Shown here: positions 1-5,918 of the stretch, one piece after another
How positions within the stretch are numbered: the stretch's first letter is position 1
How the letters are laid out: each line of letters starts with the position of its first letter
DNA from: a virus
Direction: 5' to 3' (one strand)
Virus record (IMG/VR): IMGVR_UViG_3300020448_000030
Coordinates: 1-27,878 of that record
Length of the DNA: 27,878 bases
Position numbers and translations under genes: made by a program
The notes under the pieces: generated by a model
Database searches by the model: none
What the model was told of the DNA's origin: nothing
What the model saw: only the letters and a program-made list of their open reading frames with translations

Positions 1-6
1 TTTAAA

Positions 7-237
7 ATGAGACTTACACCAATCGCAGCAAACCAGACAGAAATCGAAACAGCAGACGCTAGAATTTTCTTTTCTTATAAAACACCTGTTGCTGCTTACA
101 TCTTTGGAGAGGGTTTTGTAAGATCAGAGGAATTTTTCTCAGTCACTACATCTCGTCACATTAATAAGTGGATCGGGGGATTAAATCCAAAAGCGACAAA
201 AACCGTTCCCCAGTCAGTACTTGACAACCTTGCTTAA
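7..237 (+). CDS. Small conserved phage protein, DUF8033-like
   Basis: A 76-residue soluble protein. It contains the block FFSYKTPVAAYI followed by TTSRHINKWIGG and a C-terminal PQSVLDNLA. This 'FSYKTPVA...T.RHINKW' pattern is one I associate with a small protein family of unknown function (DUF8033-like) that is common in marine T4-like phages and other large phages. No catalytic motif, signal peptide or membrane segment is visible. The ATG at 7 is the first in frame, but only six bases precede it, so neither a ribosome binding site nor a longer N-terminus can be judged. Its last codons contain the -35 box of a promoter (221-226), and a terminator follows the stop, so it closes a transcription unit. 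Function is unknown; the family link is from memory of the motif. Confidence 0.85.
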   Translation: MRLTPIAANQTEIETADARIFFSYKTPVAAYIFGEGFVRSEEFFSVTTSRHINKWIGGLNPKATKTVPQSVLDNLA

Positions 238-249
238 ATATACTATAAT
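221..249 (+). promoter_or_regulatory. Consensus sigma70-type promoter in the 3' end of the upstream gene
   Basis: TTGACA at 221-226 and TATAAT at 244-249 are separated by exactly 17 bases, which is the full bacterial housekeeping consensus. The -35 box lies in the last codons (Leu-Asp-Asn) of the gene at 7-237. Transcription would start near 256, inside the following terminator hairpin, and would read through the leader into the gene at 472. Such promoters are typical of host-polymerase-driven early genes of T4-like phages. The timing is inferred. Confidence 0.8.
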
Positions 250-276
250 GGGGGTAAATACACCCCCTTTTTTATT
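250..276 (+). terminator. Rho-independent terminator
   Basis: A six-pair stem GGGGGT (250-255) / ACCCCC (262-267) with a six-base loop is followed by six consecutive T (268-273) and ATT. It would stop transcripts arriving from the gene at 7-237. The start point predicted from the 221-249 promoter falls in the loop, so that promoter's own RNA would lack the 5' arm and escape termination. Confidence 0.8.
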
Positions 277-471
277 ACTTATGACTTAAGACTTGCCTAC
301 TAATTATAAACAATAACAGTCGAGATCGCAGTCACTGTAAGGGTTCTCGCGGTATCTGCGGGCGGTCACTATATAAAACCGATCACTACCCTAACCTACA
401 AAGGTTCCCCAGAGGCAGTATATTATTCCAACTTTAATTCAATCCTTATACAAAAAAATTCCCAGAAAAAA
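277..471 (+). other. Non-coding, hairpin-rich leader region (possible structured 5' UTR or small RNA)
   Basis: No convincing reading frame is present. From about 321 to 415 the sequence is GC-richer than its surroundings and holds several short inverted repeats: CGAGA (321-325)/TCTCG (345-349), CGGT (363-366)/ACCG (378-381), and AACCT (393-397)/AGGTT (402-406) with a four-base loop. A (G/A)TCACT hexamer occurs three times (331-336, 365-370, 382-387). It lies downstream of a consensus promoter, so it would be the roughly 215-nt leader of the gene at 472, or a small RNA. No tRNA cloverleaf could be fitted, and no terminator separates it from the gene. Confidence 0.35.
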
Positions 472-657
472 ATGAGCATTCAAGAGACACGAGTTTGGGC
501 ACTAACTACACTCCTTAAGAAGGAAGGAAGATTATATACACAGATGTATGAATGTGCCCAACAATATGCTGAATTGTGGGGTGATTTGCAAGATAAAGAA
601 AAACTATATAAGTCATGGGAATGCTACAATCATAGAATACCCAATAATAGACTATAA
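472..657 (+). CDS. Small hypothetical protein
   Basis: A 61-residue protein I do not recognise. It looks largely alpha-helical (LLKKEGRLYTQMYECAQQYA then LWGDLQDKEKLYKSWECY), with several Tyr, two Cys and three Trp, and no membrane segment. The ATG at 472 follows an A-rich stretch (AGAAAAAA) with no strong Shine-Dalgarno sequence, so the start is only probable. Its stop TAA (655-657) shares one base with the ATG of the next gene, which supports it being a real translated gene in a coupled series. It is the first gene downstream of the 221-249 promoter. Confidence 0.6.
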   Translation: MSIQETRVWALTTLLKKEGRLYTQMYECAQQYAELWGDLQDKEKLYKSWECYNHRIPNNRL

Positions 658-836
658 TGGATACACTTAATATGTCAAAAAGATTCACCACTACTCTGCA
701 AGAAGATGACTTTGGTGATCTACAGCTTACTATTCCTTACGATATATGTGAAGAGTTTGGTTGGGATCAGACTACAGAGTTCGAGTATGAGATGTCGGAT
801 GATGGTTCTATACACTTTAAACCTCTGGAAAGATGA
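657..836 (+). CDS. Small AbrB/SpoVT-like (swapped-hairpin) protein, possible
   Basis: A 59-residue acidic protein. After a short N-terminus the sequence runs LQLTIPYDICEEFGW, then TEFEYEMSDDGSIHFKPLE. This resembles the swapped-hairpin pattern of AbrB/SpoVT and MazE-type proteins ('v.IP..ire.lg...gd.ve.ev.ddg.i.l.p'), which are DNA-binding transition regulators or antitoxins. I infer that fold from the pattern; the basic DNA-binding loop of true AbrB proteins is not obvious. The start ATG overlaps the previous stop (TAATG). A second in-frame ATG six codons in (M6, giving MSKRFTTT) is an alternative start. The 3' end overlaps the next gene by four bases (ATGA). No toxin-like partner is evident. 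Confidence 0.65.
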   Translation: MDTLNMSKRFTTTLQEDDFGDLQLTIPYDICEEFGWDQTTEFEYEMSDDGSIHFKPLER

Positions 837-1006
837 AGTACGTACTCTTTAATGAAGAATTTGTCCCTCAAGGTTCCTTTACTTCTATACAGGAACTAAG
901 AAACTATCTTTGTGATAGAAAGTATGAAAATGATTGTGATCTAGATTTGTCATGTACATTTGATTATATTAAACATATTAAATGGCATTTCGAGATAGTA
1001 GAATGA
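833..1006 (+). CDS. Small hypothetical protein
   Basis: A 57-residue protein (MKYVLFNEEFVPQG...IKWHFEIVE) overlapping its upstream neighbour by ATGA at 833-836 and the downstream one by ATGA at 1003-1006. It begins and ends with short strand-like segments (YVLFNEEFV and KWHFEIVE) around a helix (SIQELRNYLCDRKY), which suggests a compact alpha/beta fold. It carries two Cys in the middle region (CDLDLSC), with no obvious metal-site spacing. I do not recognise the family. The tight ATGA couplings on both sides are the best evidence that it is expressed. Confidence 0.6.
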   Translation: MKYVLFNEEFVPQGSFTSIQELRNYLCDRKYENDCDLDLSCTFDYIKHIKWHFEIVE

Positions 1007-1152
1007 GTGAAAATAAAAAAACACTAAATAACCTTGTAAAGGTTTCTGATAAAGAAAGGTTATATCATCCAAACCCACAAAAACTCTGGGAAGAATTTCA
1101 TCGTGTAGTACTTCCTCCTATACGTGGTAGAAAAAATGAAAAAAATATTTGA
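1003..1152 (+). CDS. Very small hypothetical protein
   Basis: A 49-residue, lysine- and arginine-rich protein (MSENKKTLNN...LPPIRGRKNEKNI). It has one probable helix (KLWEEFHRVVL) and no recognisable domain. The ATG at 1003 lies in an ATGA overlap with the preceding gene. The 3' end overlaps the next small gene by 17 bases in another frame, a larger overlap than usual. It is supported mainly by coupling and by the uninterrupted series of short genes. Confidence 0.5.
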   Translation: MSENKKTLNNLVKVSDKERLYHPNPQKLWEEFHRVVLPPIRGRKNEKNI

Positions 1153-1282
1153 AGGTATAGTACTTGCATTAGTCCTAATAGGATTCGGATTTATATTCCT
1201 GATAGAAGCGTTGGATCTATTTTTGTTTAGACCTATCTATCAAAAGTTGTTTAAAAAAAAGAGGCGACGCAAACGTGGGTGA
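1136..1282 (+). CDS. Small single-pass membrane protein
   Basis: A 48-residue protein with one hydrophobic segment, roughly residues 7-31 (GIVLALVLIGFGFIFLIEAL and onward), preceded by MKKIFE and followed by a strongly basic tail (KKKRRRKRG). The charge distribution predicts a single transmembrane helix with the basic C-terminus in the cytoplasm. Small membrane proteins of this type occur in phage early regions, where some affect the host envelope, superinfection or lysis timing; nothing in the sequence identifies which. It overlaps the gene before by 17 bases and the one after by eight. Confidence 0.55.
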   Translation: MKKIFEGIVLALVLIGFGFIFLIEALDLFLFRPIYQKLFKKKRRRKRG

Positions 1283-1514
1283 TGATCCAAAAATCTGTCC
1301 TGTCTGTGACGCAAGATGGCTAGAAGGACAGTTATATTGGAATACAGGACGCGAAGCGTGTCCCCACGACCTCGCAGGATTGGTATGTAATGTCATACAT
1401 CCTAACTTTAAATGTGTGAACCCATGCAAAGGTTCTGACTCTGGTGTACAATGGGGTCACCCACAAGATGAAATAGATAAATTCTTCGATAATATACTTG
1501 ACAACTACGAATAG
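1275..1514 (+). CDS. Small Cys-rich, putative zinc-binding protein
   Basis: A 79-residue protein starting with GTG at 1275, about ten bases after an AGAGG ribosome binding site (1260-1264) inside the upstream gene. It has C8-x2-C11 (CPVC), C29-x-H31 (ACPHD), C38, H42 and C47-x3-C51, enough ligands for one or two structural zinc sites. The central text WLEGQLYWNTGREACPHDLAGLVCN resembles small proteins I know from marine cyanomyoviruses, which have no assigned function. No ATG in this frame would preserve the CPVC motif, which supports the GTG. Its last codons carry the -35 box of the next promoter. Confidence 0.75.
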   Translation: MGDDPKICPVCDARWLEGQLYWNTGREACPHDLAGLVCNVIHPNFKCVNPCKGSDSGVQWGHPQDEIDKFFDNILDNYE

Positions 1515-1526
1515 ATAGTCTATAAT
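1498..1526 (+). promoter_or_regulatory. Consensus sigma70-type promoter, twin of the one at 221-249
   Basis: TTGACA at 1498-1503 and TATAAT at 1521-1526 have a 17-base spacer. The -35 region shares the 11-mer TACTTGACAAC with the promoter at 221-249, and both lie in the codons for a C-terminal Leu-Asp-Asn. Transcription should start near 1533, leaving only about a dozen bases before the ATG at 1545, so the mRNA would be almost leaderless. Confidence 0.8.
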
Positions 1527-1544
1527 ATAAAAAAATATAGAACT

Positions 1545-1766
1545 ATGGCACTTCATATGCGTGAAATACTTATCAGAGCAGTGCTTGCACATGCTCACGG
1601 TGAGATAGAGAAGCATAAAGCAAATGTAAACGTATACCTTGAGAACCCTGCAGGTATTGGAGAGCATTCAGATATTACTGAGGCAATACAAACTGAGATA
1701 GACCACATATCGCGTTACCACGATCAGGTCGAAGTCATTAACAAATACTTTGCGAATAAAACATGA
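1545..1766 (+). CDS. Conserved cyanophage-type small protein
   Basis: A 73-residue helical protein. The pattern AVLAHAHGEIEKHKANVNVYL, PAGIGEHSDI and YHDQVEVINKYF matches a small protein I remember as widespread in T4-like cyanophages, of unknown function. Two or three amphipathic helices (the region around 14-32, then about 45-70) suggest a helical hairpin. No enzyme motif is visible. The ATG at 1545 is preferred because MALHMREIL preserves the usual N-terminus; M5 (1557) is an alternative. No Shine-Dalgarno sequence is visible, in keeping with a near-leaderless message from the promoter at 1498-1526. It is coupled to the next gene through ATGA. Confidence 0.8.
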   Translation: MALHMREILIRAVLAHAHGEIEKHKANVNVYLENPAGIGEHSDITEAIQTEIDHISRYHDQVEVINKYFANKT

Positions 1767-2098
1767 TAGAACAAGACCTTTGGAACGAAGAAGAGTCAGA
1801 TAAAAGAATGAACGTCATCGCACAGAACGGAAACGATGGATTGCACTATTCTGAAGAAGATTCTGACCCATATGCAGAAGCATTGAATACTGTCAATGAA
1901 TGTTTAGTAAAATTAGCAGAAAGAACGCAAATAATAGAAGAATATGTCTCAGAAGCACAAACTTTGGATAAAATACAGTATACTCCGAAAGATTCTGACC
2001 AAAAATTGAATTTTTTTGCAATAATTAACGATTTATACGAAAAAATCGAGATAATTGACAAAAAAGTCGATAATTTGCACCGTTGGTGCCGAAAATAG
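1763..2098 (+). CDS. Acidic, probably helical hypothetical protein
   Basis: A 111-residue protein that I do not recognise. The first 45 residues are strongly acidic (EEESDKR, HYSEEDSDPYAEA). The rest has heptad-like spacing of Ile, Leu and Val (LVKLAERTQIIEEYVSEAQTL, and FFAIINDLYEKIEIIDKKVDNLHRW), which suggests a coiled-coil hairpin. It overlaps the preceding gene by ATGA (1763-1766). The end of the reading frame contains a small hairpin (GCACC/GGTGC, 2077-2089) without a T tract, so it is not a terminator. Confidence 0.65.
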   Translation: MIEQDLWNEEESDKRMNVIAQNGNDGLHYSEEDSDPYAEALNTVNECLVKLAERTQIIEEYVSEAQTLDKIQYTPKDSDQKLNFFAIINDLYEKIEIIDKKVDNLHRWCRK

Positions 2099-2128
2099 TC
2101 CAAATTACCCCGCGAGCGACCACAAATT

Positions 2129-2266
2129 ATGGCAATGTATAGAAATGGTATCGAAGTAAAAGAAACCAGACCAAAGAAGACAAACCAAGGAAACGGAGCA
2201 CATACTAAGTACTCTGCAACCTCTAGAAATAGAAAAAAGAAACCCTATAGAGGTCAAGGAAAGTGA
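2129..2266 (+). CDS. Small basic conserved cyanophage protein
   Basis: A 45-residue, Lys/Arg-rich protein reading MAMYRNGIEVKETRP, then GNGAHTKYSATSRNRKKKPYRGQGK. The KETRPKKT...GNG.HTKYSATSRN...YRGQGK arrangement is one I recall as nearly invariant in a tiny protein of marine T4-like phages; it has no known function. Its charge and lack of hydrophobic core suggest an extended nucleic-acid- or ribosome-binding peptide, which is inference only. M1 and M3 are both possible starts. It ends in a four-base GTGA overlap with the following gene. Confidence 0.75.
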   Translation: MAMYRNGIEVKETRPKKTNQGNGAHTKYSATSRNRKKKPYRGQGK

Positions 2267-2736
2267 GTGACGTGTTATTTCGGAAGCATAGAGTCTTTCG
2301 AGAGACGCAAGATGTAATCTTCTTCGATATTTCTGTTGAAGAATCGAATGCCTCTGATTTAGTAGTGCATACTGGAGCTGCGATTTCTCCTCCAAACGAC
2401 TTGGTGGGTGCAAAACAGTTTTACATACACTATCATCAGACAGATTTTAACAGAGTAGTACAAGGAGAGAGACAATTTGAGTTAGTAAACTTCGATTGGA
2501 AGTACCCATATCATATTGTACACCTAAATCGGTCGTCTGGTGCCCTCGTTATACCCACAAAAACCTTCCACAGGTCGATATCTGGGGAGGAAGGGTCGAT
2601 TGTAATTAATCAATCCAGTAGAACTGAGGGATTTGAACACGATAAAGAGTTTATTCCAGTCTCTGCTGCCGAAAATAAAAAACTATACGAGATACTTAAA
2701 CACGAAAAACCAGTTATCCACACACTCGGAGAATAA
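2263..2736 (+). CDS. Cupin-fold protein, WxcM/FdtA-like
   Basis: A 157-residue protein starting with GTG at 2263 in a GTGA overlap, with GAGG (2250-2253) and AAGGA (2256-2260) upstream as possible ribosome binding sites. From about residue 50 the order of segments looks like a single-domain cupin: KQFYIHYHQ, then VVQGERQFELVNF, IVHLNRSSGALVIPTKTFHR, GSIVINQSS and FEHDKEFIPV. The 'G...v.l.....g.l.IP...wH', 'S...y..dkefi.v' succession matches the WxcM/FdtA-type sugar-ketoisomerase-like cupins, which act on nucleotide-activated deoxysugars. The usual metal-binding His set is not clearly present, so catalysis is uncertain. It is coupled by TAATG to the oxygenase at 2736, and the two may act together on a metabolite or surface modification. 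Confidence 0.6.
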   Translation: MSDVLFRKHRVFRETQDVIFFDISVEESNASDLVVHTGAAISPPNDLVGAKQFYIHYHQTDFNRVVQGERQFELVNFDWKYPYHIVHLNRSSGALVIPTKTFHRSISGEEGSIVINQSSRTEGFEHDKEFIPVSAAENKKLYEILKHEKPVIHTLGE

Positions 2737-3290
2737 TGCAAGTCATTAACAACTTTTTAGATGACTATTATATAGACTATCTTTCTGATGCTGTCACCAA
2801 TCCTGTGTTTGAGTGGCGATACCATAATAATATTTCTAAGTTCATACCCCCTAACCACGCATCTCTTCGTGATCAGGAGTTTTTGTCTGGTTTATCTCAC
2901 GTTCTCTTTGATAGTGAGAACAATTTGGGTTTTACTAACAACGCATGGATACCTGCTGTCTTGAAGATAGAAAAGGAACTGGGAGTACCAAAGGGTAGTT
3001 TGACAAGAGCAAGACTAGATATGACGTTGCAAGCACCCAAAAAGACCTTACACACACCACATACGGATCAGAACTATCCTCACATGTCTTGTATACTATA
3101 TCTAATAGACAGTGATGGTGATACCGTAATATATAATGAAGACAAAGGTGCAGAAGAACTAACTATATTACACACAGTAGAACCTAGAAAGAATAGATTA
3201 GTCATTTTTGATGGTGATCAAATGCATACAGGTCACTCTCCATTACACCATGCTAATCGTATTCTACTCAATCTCAACTTCATGAAATGA
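2736..3290 (+). CDS. 2-oxoglutarate/Fe(II)-dependent oxygenase (prolyl-4-hydroxylase-like)
   Basis: A 184-residue protein with the double-stranded beta-helix signature of 2OG-Fe(II) dioxygenases. The iron ligands are H109-x-D111 (HTPHTDQ) and H164 (FDGDQMHTGHSP), and R175 (HHANRILLNLNF) is in place to bind the 2-oxoglutarate carboxylate. The strand before the distal His (NRLVIFDG) and the ILYLIDSDGDTVIY strand are typical of the prolyl-4-hydroxylase-like branch. Length is normal for the single-domain phage enzymes, which are abundant in T4-like cyanophages and often sit near tail genes; their substrates are mostly unknown. Start ATG overlaps the preceding stop (TAATG), with GGAGA at 2728-2732 as ribosome binding site. 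Hydroxylation of a tail protein or a host protein are both possible. Confidence 0.9.
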   Translation: MQVINNFLDDYYIDYLSDAVTNPVFEWRYHNNISKFIPPNHASLRDQEFLSGLSHVLFDSENNLGFTNNAWIPAVLKIEKELGVPKGSLTRARLDMTLQAPKKTLHTPHTDQNYPHMSCILYLIDSDGDTVIYNEDKGAEELTILHTVEPRKNRLVIFDGDQMHTGHSPLHHANRILLNLNFMK

Positions 3291-3370
3291 ACAATTACGG
3301 ATTAGAAATAGCATTTTGGGTAATTCTATCGCTTTTTATCCTTACAAAGTTAAAAGTATTCAAAAAGTAG
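3287..3370 (+). CDS. Tiny membrane peptide
   Basis: A 27-residue frame (MNNYGLEIAFWVILSLFILTKLKVFKK) overlapping the oxygenase stop by ATGA at 3287-3290. Residues 6-21 form one hydrophobic helix, and the C-terminus is basic, so it would be a single-pass peptide with the tail in the cytoplasm. It ends just before the late promoter box, filling the gap between the oxygenase and the structural operon. Support comes from coupling and from the membrane-protein composition; function is unknown. Confidence 0.45.
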   Translation: MNNYGLEIAFWVILSLFILTKLKVFKK

Positions 3371-3371
3371 C

Positions 3372-3378
3372 ATAAATA
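3372..3378 (+). promoter_or_regulatory. T4-like late promoter box (ATAAATA)
   Basis: The heptamer ATAAATA, in the context CATAAATACT, sits two bases after the TAG of the preceding peptide and 21 bases before the ATG at 3399. It matches the -10-like TATAAATA box read by the T4-type late sigma factor gp55. It is well placed to drive the baseplate genes that follow. A matching box lies at the end of the giant gene (27869-27875). Confidence 0.65.
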
Positions 3379-3398
3379 CTTTTAGGATCGAGGTAACT

Positions 3399-3512
3399 AT
3401 GGTTGTAAAAGTCGATAAGAGTGAAGAGTTTGTCAAAAGTGGCAAAGTCTTAATTAGTGAGTATCCTAGTAAAAAAGAAAAGGATGTAAAACCACTTAGC
3501 AAATGGCGTTAA
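3399..3512 (+). CDS. Small hypothetical protein at the head of the baseplate operon
   Basis: A 37-residue charged peptide (MVVKVDKSEEFVKSGKVLIS, then EYPSKKEKDVKPLSKWR). The ATG at 3399 has a good ribosome binding site, GAGGT at 3390-3394, and it is the first gene after the late box. The 3' end overlaps gp25 by ten bases in a different frame, so it may serve partly to deliver ribosomes to the gp25 start, which has no strong site of its own. No domain is recognised. Confidence 0.6.
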   Translation: MVVKVDKSEEFVKSGKVLISEYPSKKEKDVKPLSKWR

Positions 3513-3922
3513 AATCAATTAGCGGAAAGGATGTAAACCTGAGTCGTTCTTTTAAAGATATAAAAGTAGACTTTGCAAGGAATCCTTTTACTCAAGATGT
3601 ATCTCAAGTATCTAATGACAATGCTATTAAGCAGTCATTAAAGAATCTTGTGATGACTCAACCTGGTGAAAAGTTATTTCAACCCCAAATAGGTTCGGGA
3701 GTTAGGCAATTATTGTTTGAACCTATGGATGGTTTTACAGCAGATGCTATTAGAGATGACATTCTTTCTACTGTTGGACAACATGAACCCAGAATTACAA
3801 TAAACAATCTTGCTGTAAGAGAGCAGTATGATGCAAATCAATTCAATGTCACTATAGATTATAATATTGTGGGTCAACCACTTGTGGAAACAGTGTCATT
3901 TGTACTTAAGAGACCTGAATAA
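3503..3922 (+). CDS. 25: Baseplate wedge subunit gp25
   Basis: A 139-residue member of the GPW/gp25 family. In contractile tails gp25 sits in the baseplate wedge at the tube-sheath interface and helps start sheath assembly. Visible family marks are the N-terminal DFARNPFTQDV, the helix NAIKQSLKNLVMTQPGEKLF (about 40-59), IGSGVRQLLFEPMD, and the EPR triplet (residues 95-97) that bonds to the wedge core in known structures, followed by strands ITINNLAV and NQFNVTIDYNIV. Length is typical (T4 gp25 is 132 residues). It is preceded by the small gene at 3399 and overlaps gp6 by one base (TAATG). gp25 next to gp6 corresponds to the W-J gene pair of P2-type phages. Confidence 0.95.
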   Translation: MALKSISGKDVNLSRSFKDIKVDFARNPFTQDVSQVSNDNAIKQSLKNLVMTQPGEKLFQPQIGSGVRQLLFEPMDGFTADAIRDDILSTVGQHEPRITINNLAVREQYDANQFNVTIDYNIVGQPLVETVSFVLKRPE

Positions 3923-5910
3923 TGTCAACACCGAATAATTTAACAGCACTAGACTTTAATGACATCAAAGCGTCAATCAAATCTTACCTAAGAACTAGGA
4001 AAGAATTTACAGACTATGAGTTTGATGGTGCAACATTGAACTACTTGATAGATGTATTGTCATATAATACGTACTATAGTTCCTTTAATGCGAACATGGC
4101 AATGAATGAGGCATTCCTACCCTCTTCCACAGTGCGTGATAATGTAGTTAATATAGCAAAACTTTTAAATTATGTACCAAGATCAATAAATGCAAGTCAA
4201 GCAACTGTCAATCTAACAGTACAGACTATACAAAGTAGCGGATCATACCCATCTACAGTCACTTTAAAGAAAGGTGCAGTAGCTACTGGTGGAAGTTATA
4301 TCTGGAATATTACTTCTGATACTACTGCTGAGGTAAATTCCACTACTGGTATCGCAACTTTTAGTAATCTTGTACTAAAAGAGGGATCTATAGTCACATT
4401 TCAATACGTTGTTAATACATTTGCGACACAAAATTACAAAGTTCCTTCAGAAGATGCGGATATTAATACACTTTCCGTAAGAGTAAAGGCAAACGAATCC
4501 TCTACAACCTCTGATTTGTACAATTTAGTAGACACAATTACAGGACTTACCGCGAATACAAGGGTATATTTCTTATCTGAGGGTGAGGATATGCGGTATG
4601 AGGTCAAATTTGGAGATGATTCTGTAGGTAGAGCATTAAAAGACGGAGAAGTTGTAATGTTTGAGTACCTTGTGACTTCTGGTGATGAGGCAAATGACGT
4701 AGATAGGTTCTCATACACTGGTAGAATGACAGATACACTAGGTCAAAGTTATTCTCCTGCTGCTGTGACACTCACAAAAGTGGCAAGATCACAAAACGGA
4801 ACTGCTGCTGAGACTATTGAGTCTATTAAATACAATGCTCCAAGATTCTATTCCTCACAATATCGTGCTGTGACTGCAGGAGACTATGCTATTCTTACTA
4901 AAAAGGTATATCCTAATGCAGATGCAGTGGTAGCATACGGTGGAGACTCTCTAAACCCTCCTGTATATGGTAAAGTATACGTTGCGGTAAAGACTGCTAC
5001 AGGTGCTACATTGAACGATCAAACCAAAAAGAACATTGCAGCAGACTTAAGAAAGTATGCAATGGCATCTATAGATCCTGTAATCATTGACCCAGAGAAT
5101 CTTTACATCTATACTAAGGTATTCGTACTTTATGATACAGGTAGTAGTTCTGATACATCAACAATCAAAACAAATGTACAGACTGCAATCAGTCAGTGGG
5201 CACAACAAACCCAGATAAACAACTTCAACAGTACATTTAGATCACAAGCGTACGAGAAAGCAATTACACTGTCAAATAATGCTATTACAGACGTATCTTT
5301 ACAGGTCACTCTATTGAGATATATTATTCCTGTTGTCAATCAAACTAACACATACTCAATATCTACTGGTTCTGCTTTATACAATTCCGCACCAAGTAAA
5401 ACATCTCTGTCTACAGATGGTGCAAAAGAACCAATTTTACTCTCTGGCCAGTTCCGTTCAGCAGATAGACCAGGTGTTGATCAACAATTCGAGGATGATG
5501 GATATGGAAACCTTAGAACATTCTATAATACAGGTACAAGAAAGGTATTTACCAATACCTCTGCAGGTACTGTCAACTATGACACAGGAGAAATTGCCTT
5601 TGGTCCTATTTCTGTTATTGGAACAGGTTCAAATATTCCTACCACTGGTATAACAATTACTGATTCAACAACTGGTGCGGGTTCTGTATCTGATCCTGCA
5701 GCACTACCAACATCATTATCATTACCAATACAGTTCATCCCTGCAAACAGTTCCACTATACCTGCTTCAACACCAGGTACAATTATTAACTTAGTAAGTC
5801 CTGAAGTGACAATTTCACCAATCGGAACTGCTCCACCTCCTTCAATCCCACTAAATAGTTTGAGTCCAACAGTGTTTGACCAAACCCCAACAATAGTGAG
5901 TGTAACCTAA
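3922..5910 (+). CDS. 6: Baseplate wedge subunit gp6
   Basis: A 662-residue protein, almost the same length as T4 gp6 (660). In T4, two gp6 chains and one gp7 form each wedge core, and gp6 dimers make the ring that holds the baseplate together. The N-terminal part shows DFNDIKASIKSYLR and then FDGATLNYLIDVLSYNTYY, FNANMAMNEAFLPSSTVRDNVVNIAKLLNYVPRS. The central family block is at about residues 304-320 (YNAPRFYSSQYRAVTAGDY) followed near 340-357 by GGDSLNPPVYGKVYVAVK. The C-terminal 120 residues are rich in Pro, Ser and Thr. No transmembrane segment is expected. The ATG overlaps the gp25 stop (TAATG), so the two are translationally coupled. The next gene begins nine bases after its stop. Confidence 0.93.
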   Translation: MSTPNNLTALDFNDIKASIKSYLRTRKEFTDYEFDGATLNYLIDVLSYNTYYSSFNANMAMNEAFLPSSTVRDNVVNIAKLLNYVPRSINASQATVNLTVQTIQSSGSYPSTVTLKKGAVATGGSYIWNITSDTTAEVNSTTGIATFSNLVLKEGSIVTFQYVVNTFATQNYKVPSEDADINTLSVRVKANESSTTSDLYNLVDTITGLTANTRVYFLSEGEDMRYEVKFGDDSVGRALKDGEVVMFEYLVTSGDEANDVDRFSYTGRMTDTLGQSYSPAAVTLTKVARSQNGTAAETIESIKYNAPRFYSSQYRAVTAGDYAILTKKVYPNADAVVAYGGDSLNPPVYGKVYVAVKTATGATLNDQTKKNIAADLRKYAMASIDPVIIDPENLYIYTKVFVLYDTGSSSDTSTIKTNVQTAISQWAQQTQINNFNSTFRSQAYEKAITLSNNAITDVSLQVTLLRYIIPVVNQTNTYSISTGSALYNSAPSKTSLSTDGAKEPILLSGQFRSADRPGVDQQFEDDGYGNLRTFYNTGTRKVFTNTSAGTVNYDTGEIAFGPISVIGTGSNIPTTGITITDSTTGAGSVSDPAALPTSLSLPIQFIPANSSTIPASTPGTIINLVSPEVTISPIGTAPPPSIPLNSLSPTVFDQTPTIVSVT

Positions 5911-5916
5911 AAGGTT
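5904..5916 (+). promoter_or_regulatory. Small hairpin covering the ribosome binding site of the giant gene
   Basis: AACCT (5904-5908) and AGGTT (5912-5916) can pair around a three-base loop. The AAAAGG ribosome binding site (5909-5914) of the gene at 5919 lies in the loop and 3' arm. The hairpin overlaps the gp6 stop codon (5908-5910), so ribosomes finishing gp6 would open it and couple translation. The stem is weak and the regulatory role is inference. Confidence 0.35.
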
Positions 5917-5918
5917 AA

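Noticed and set aside
277-430. Possible tRNA (GGTTC near 403 and CCA at 428-430)
   Set aside because: No T-arm pairing flanks the GGTTC, and no acceptor or anticodon stem could be fitted at the right distances.
653-658. TATAAT before the gene at 657
   Set aside because: The expected -35 position (630-635) reads TCATAG, and the box overlaps the start codon itself.
2055-2089. TTGACA at 2055-2060 and hairpin GCACC/GGTGC at 2077-2089 as promoter or terminator
   Set aside because: No -10 box occurs 15-19 bases downstream of the TTGACA, and no T tract follows the hairpin.
1217-2413. Reverse-strand frames at 1217-1429, 1332-1667, 1846-2103 and 2105-2413
   Set aside because: They lie opposite well-supported + strand genes, have no recognisable domains, and their composition looks like antisense of coding DNA.
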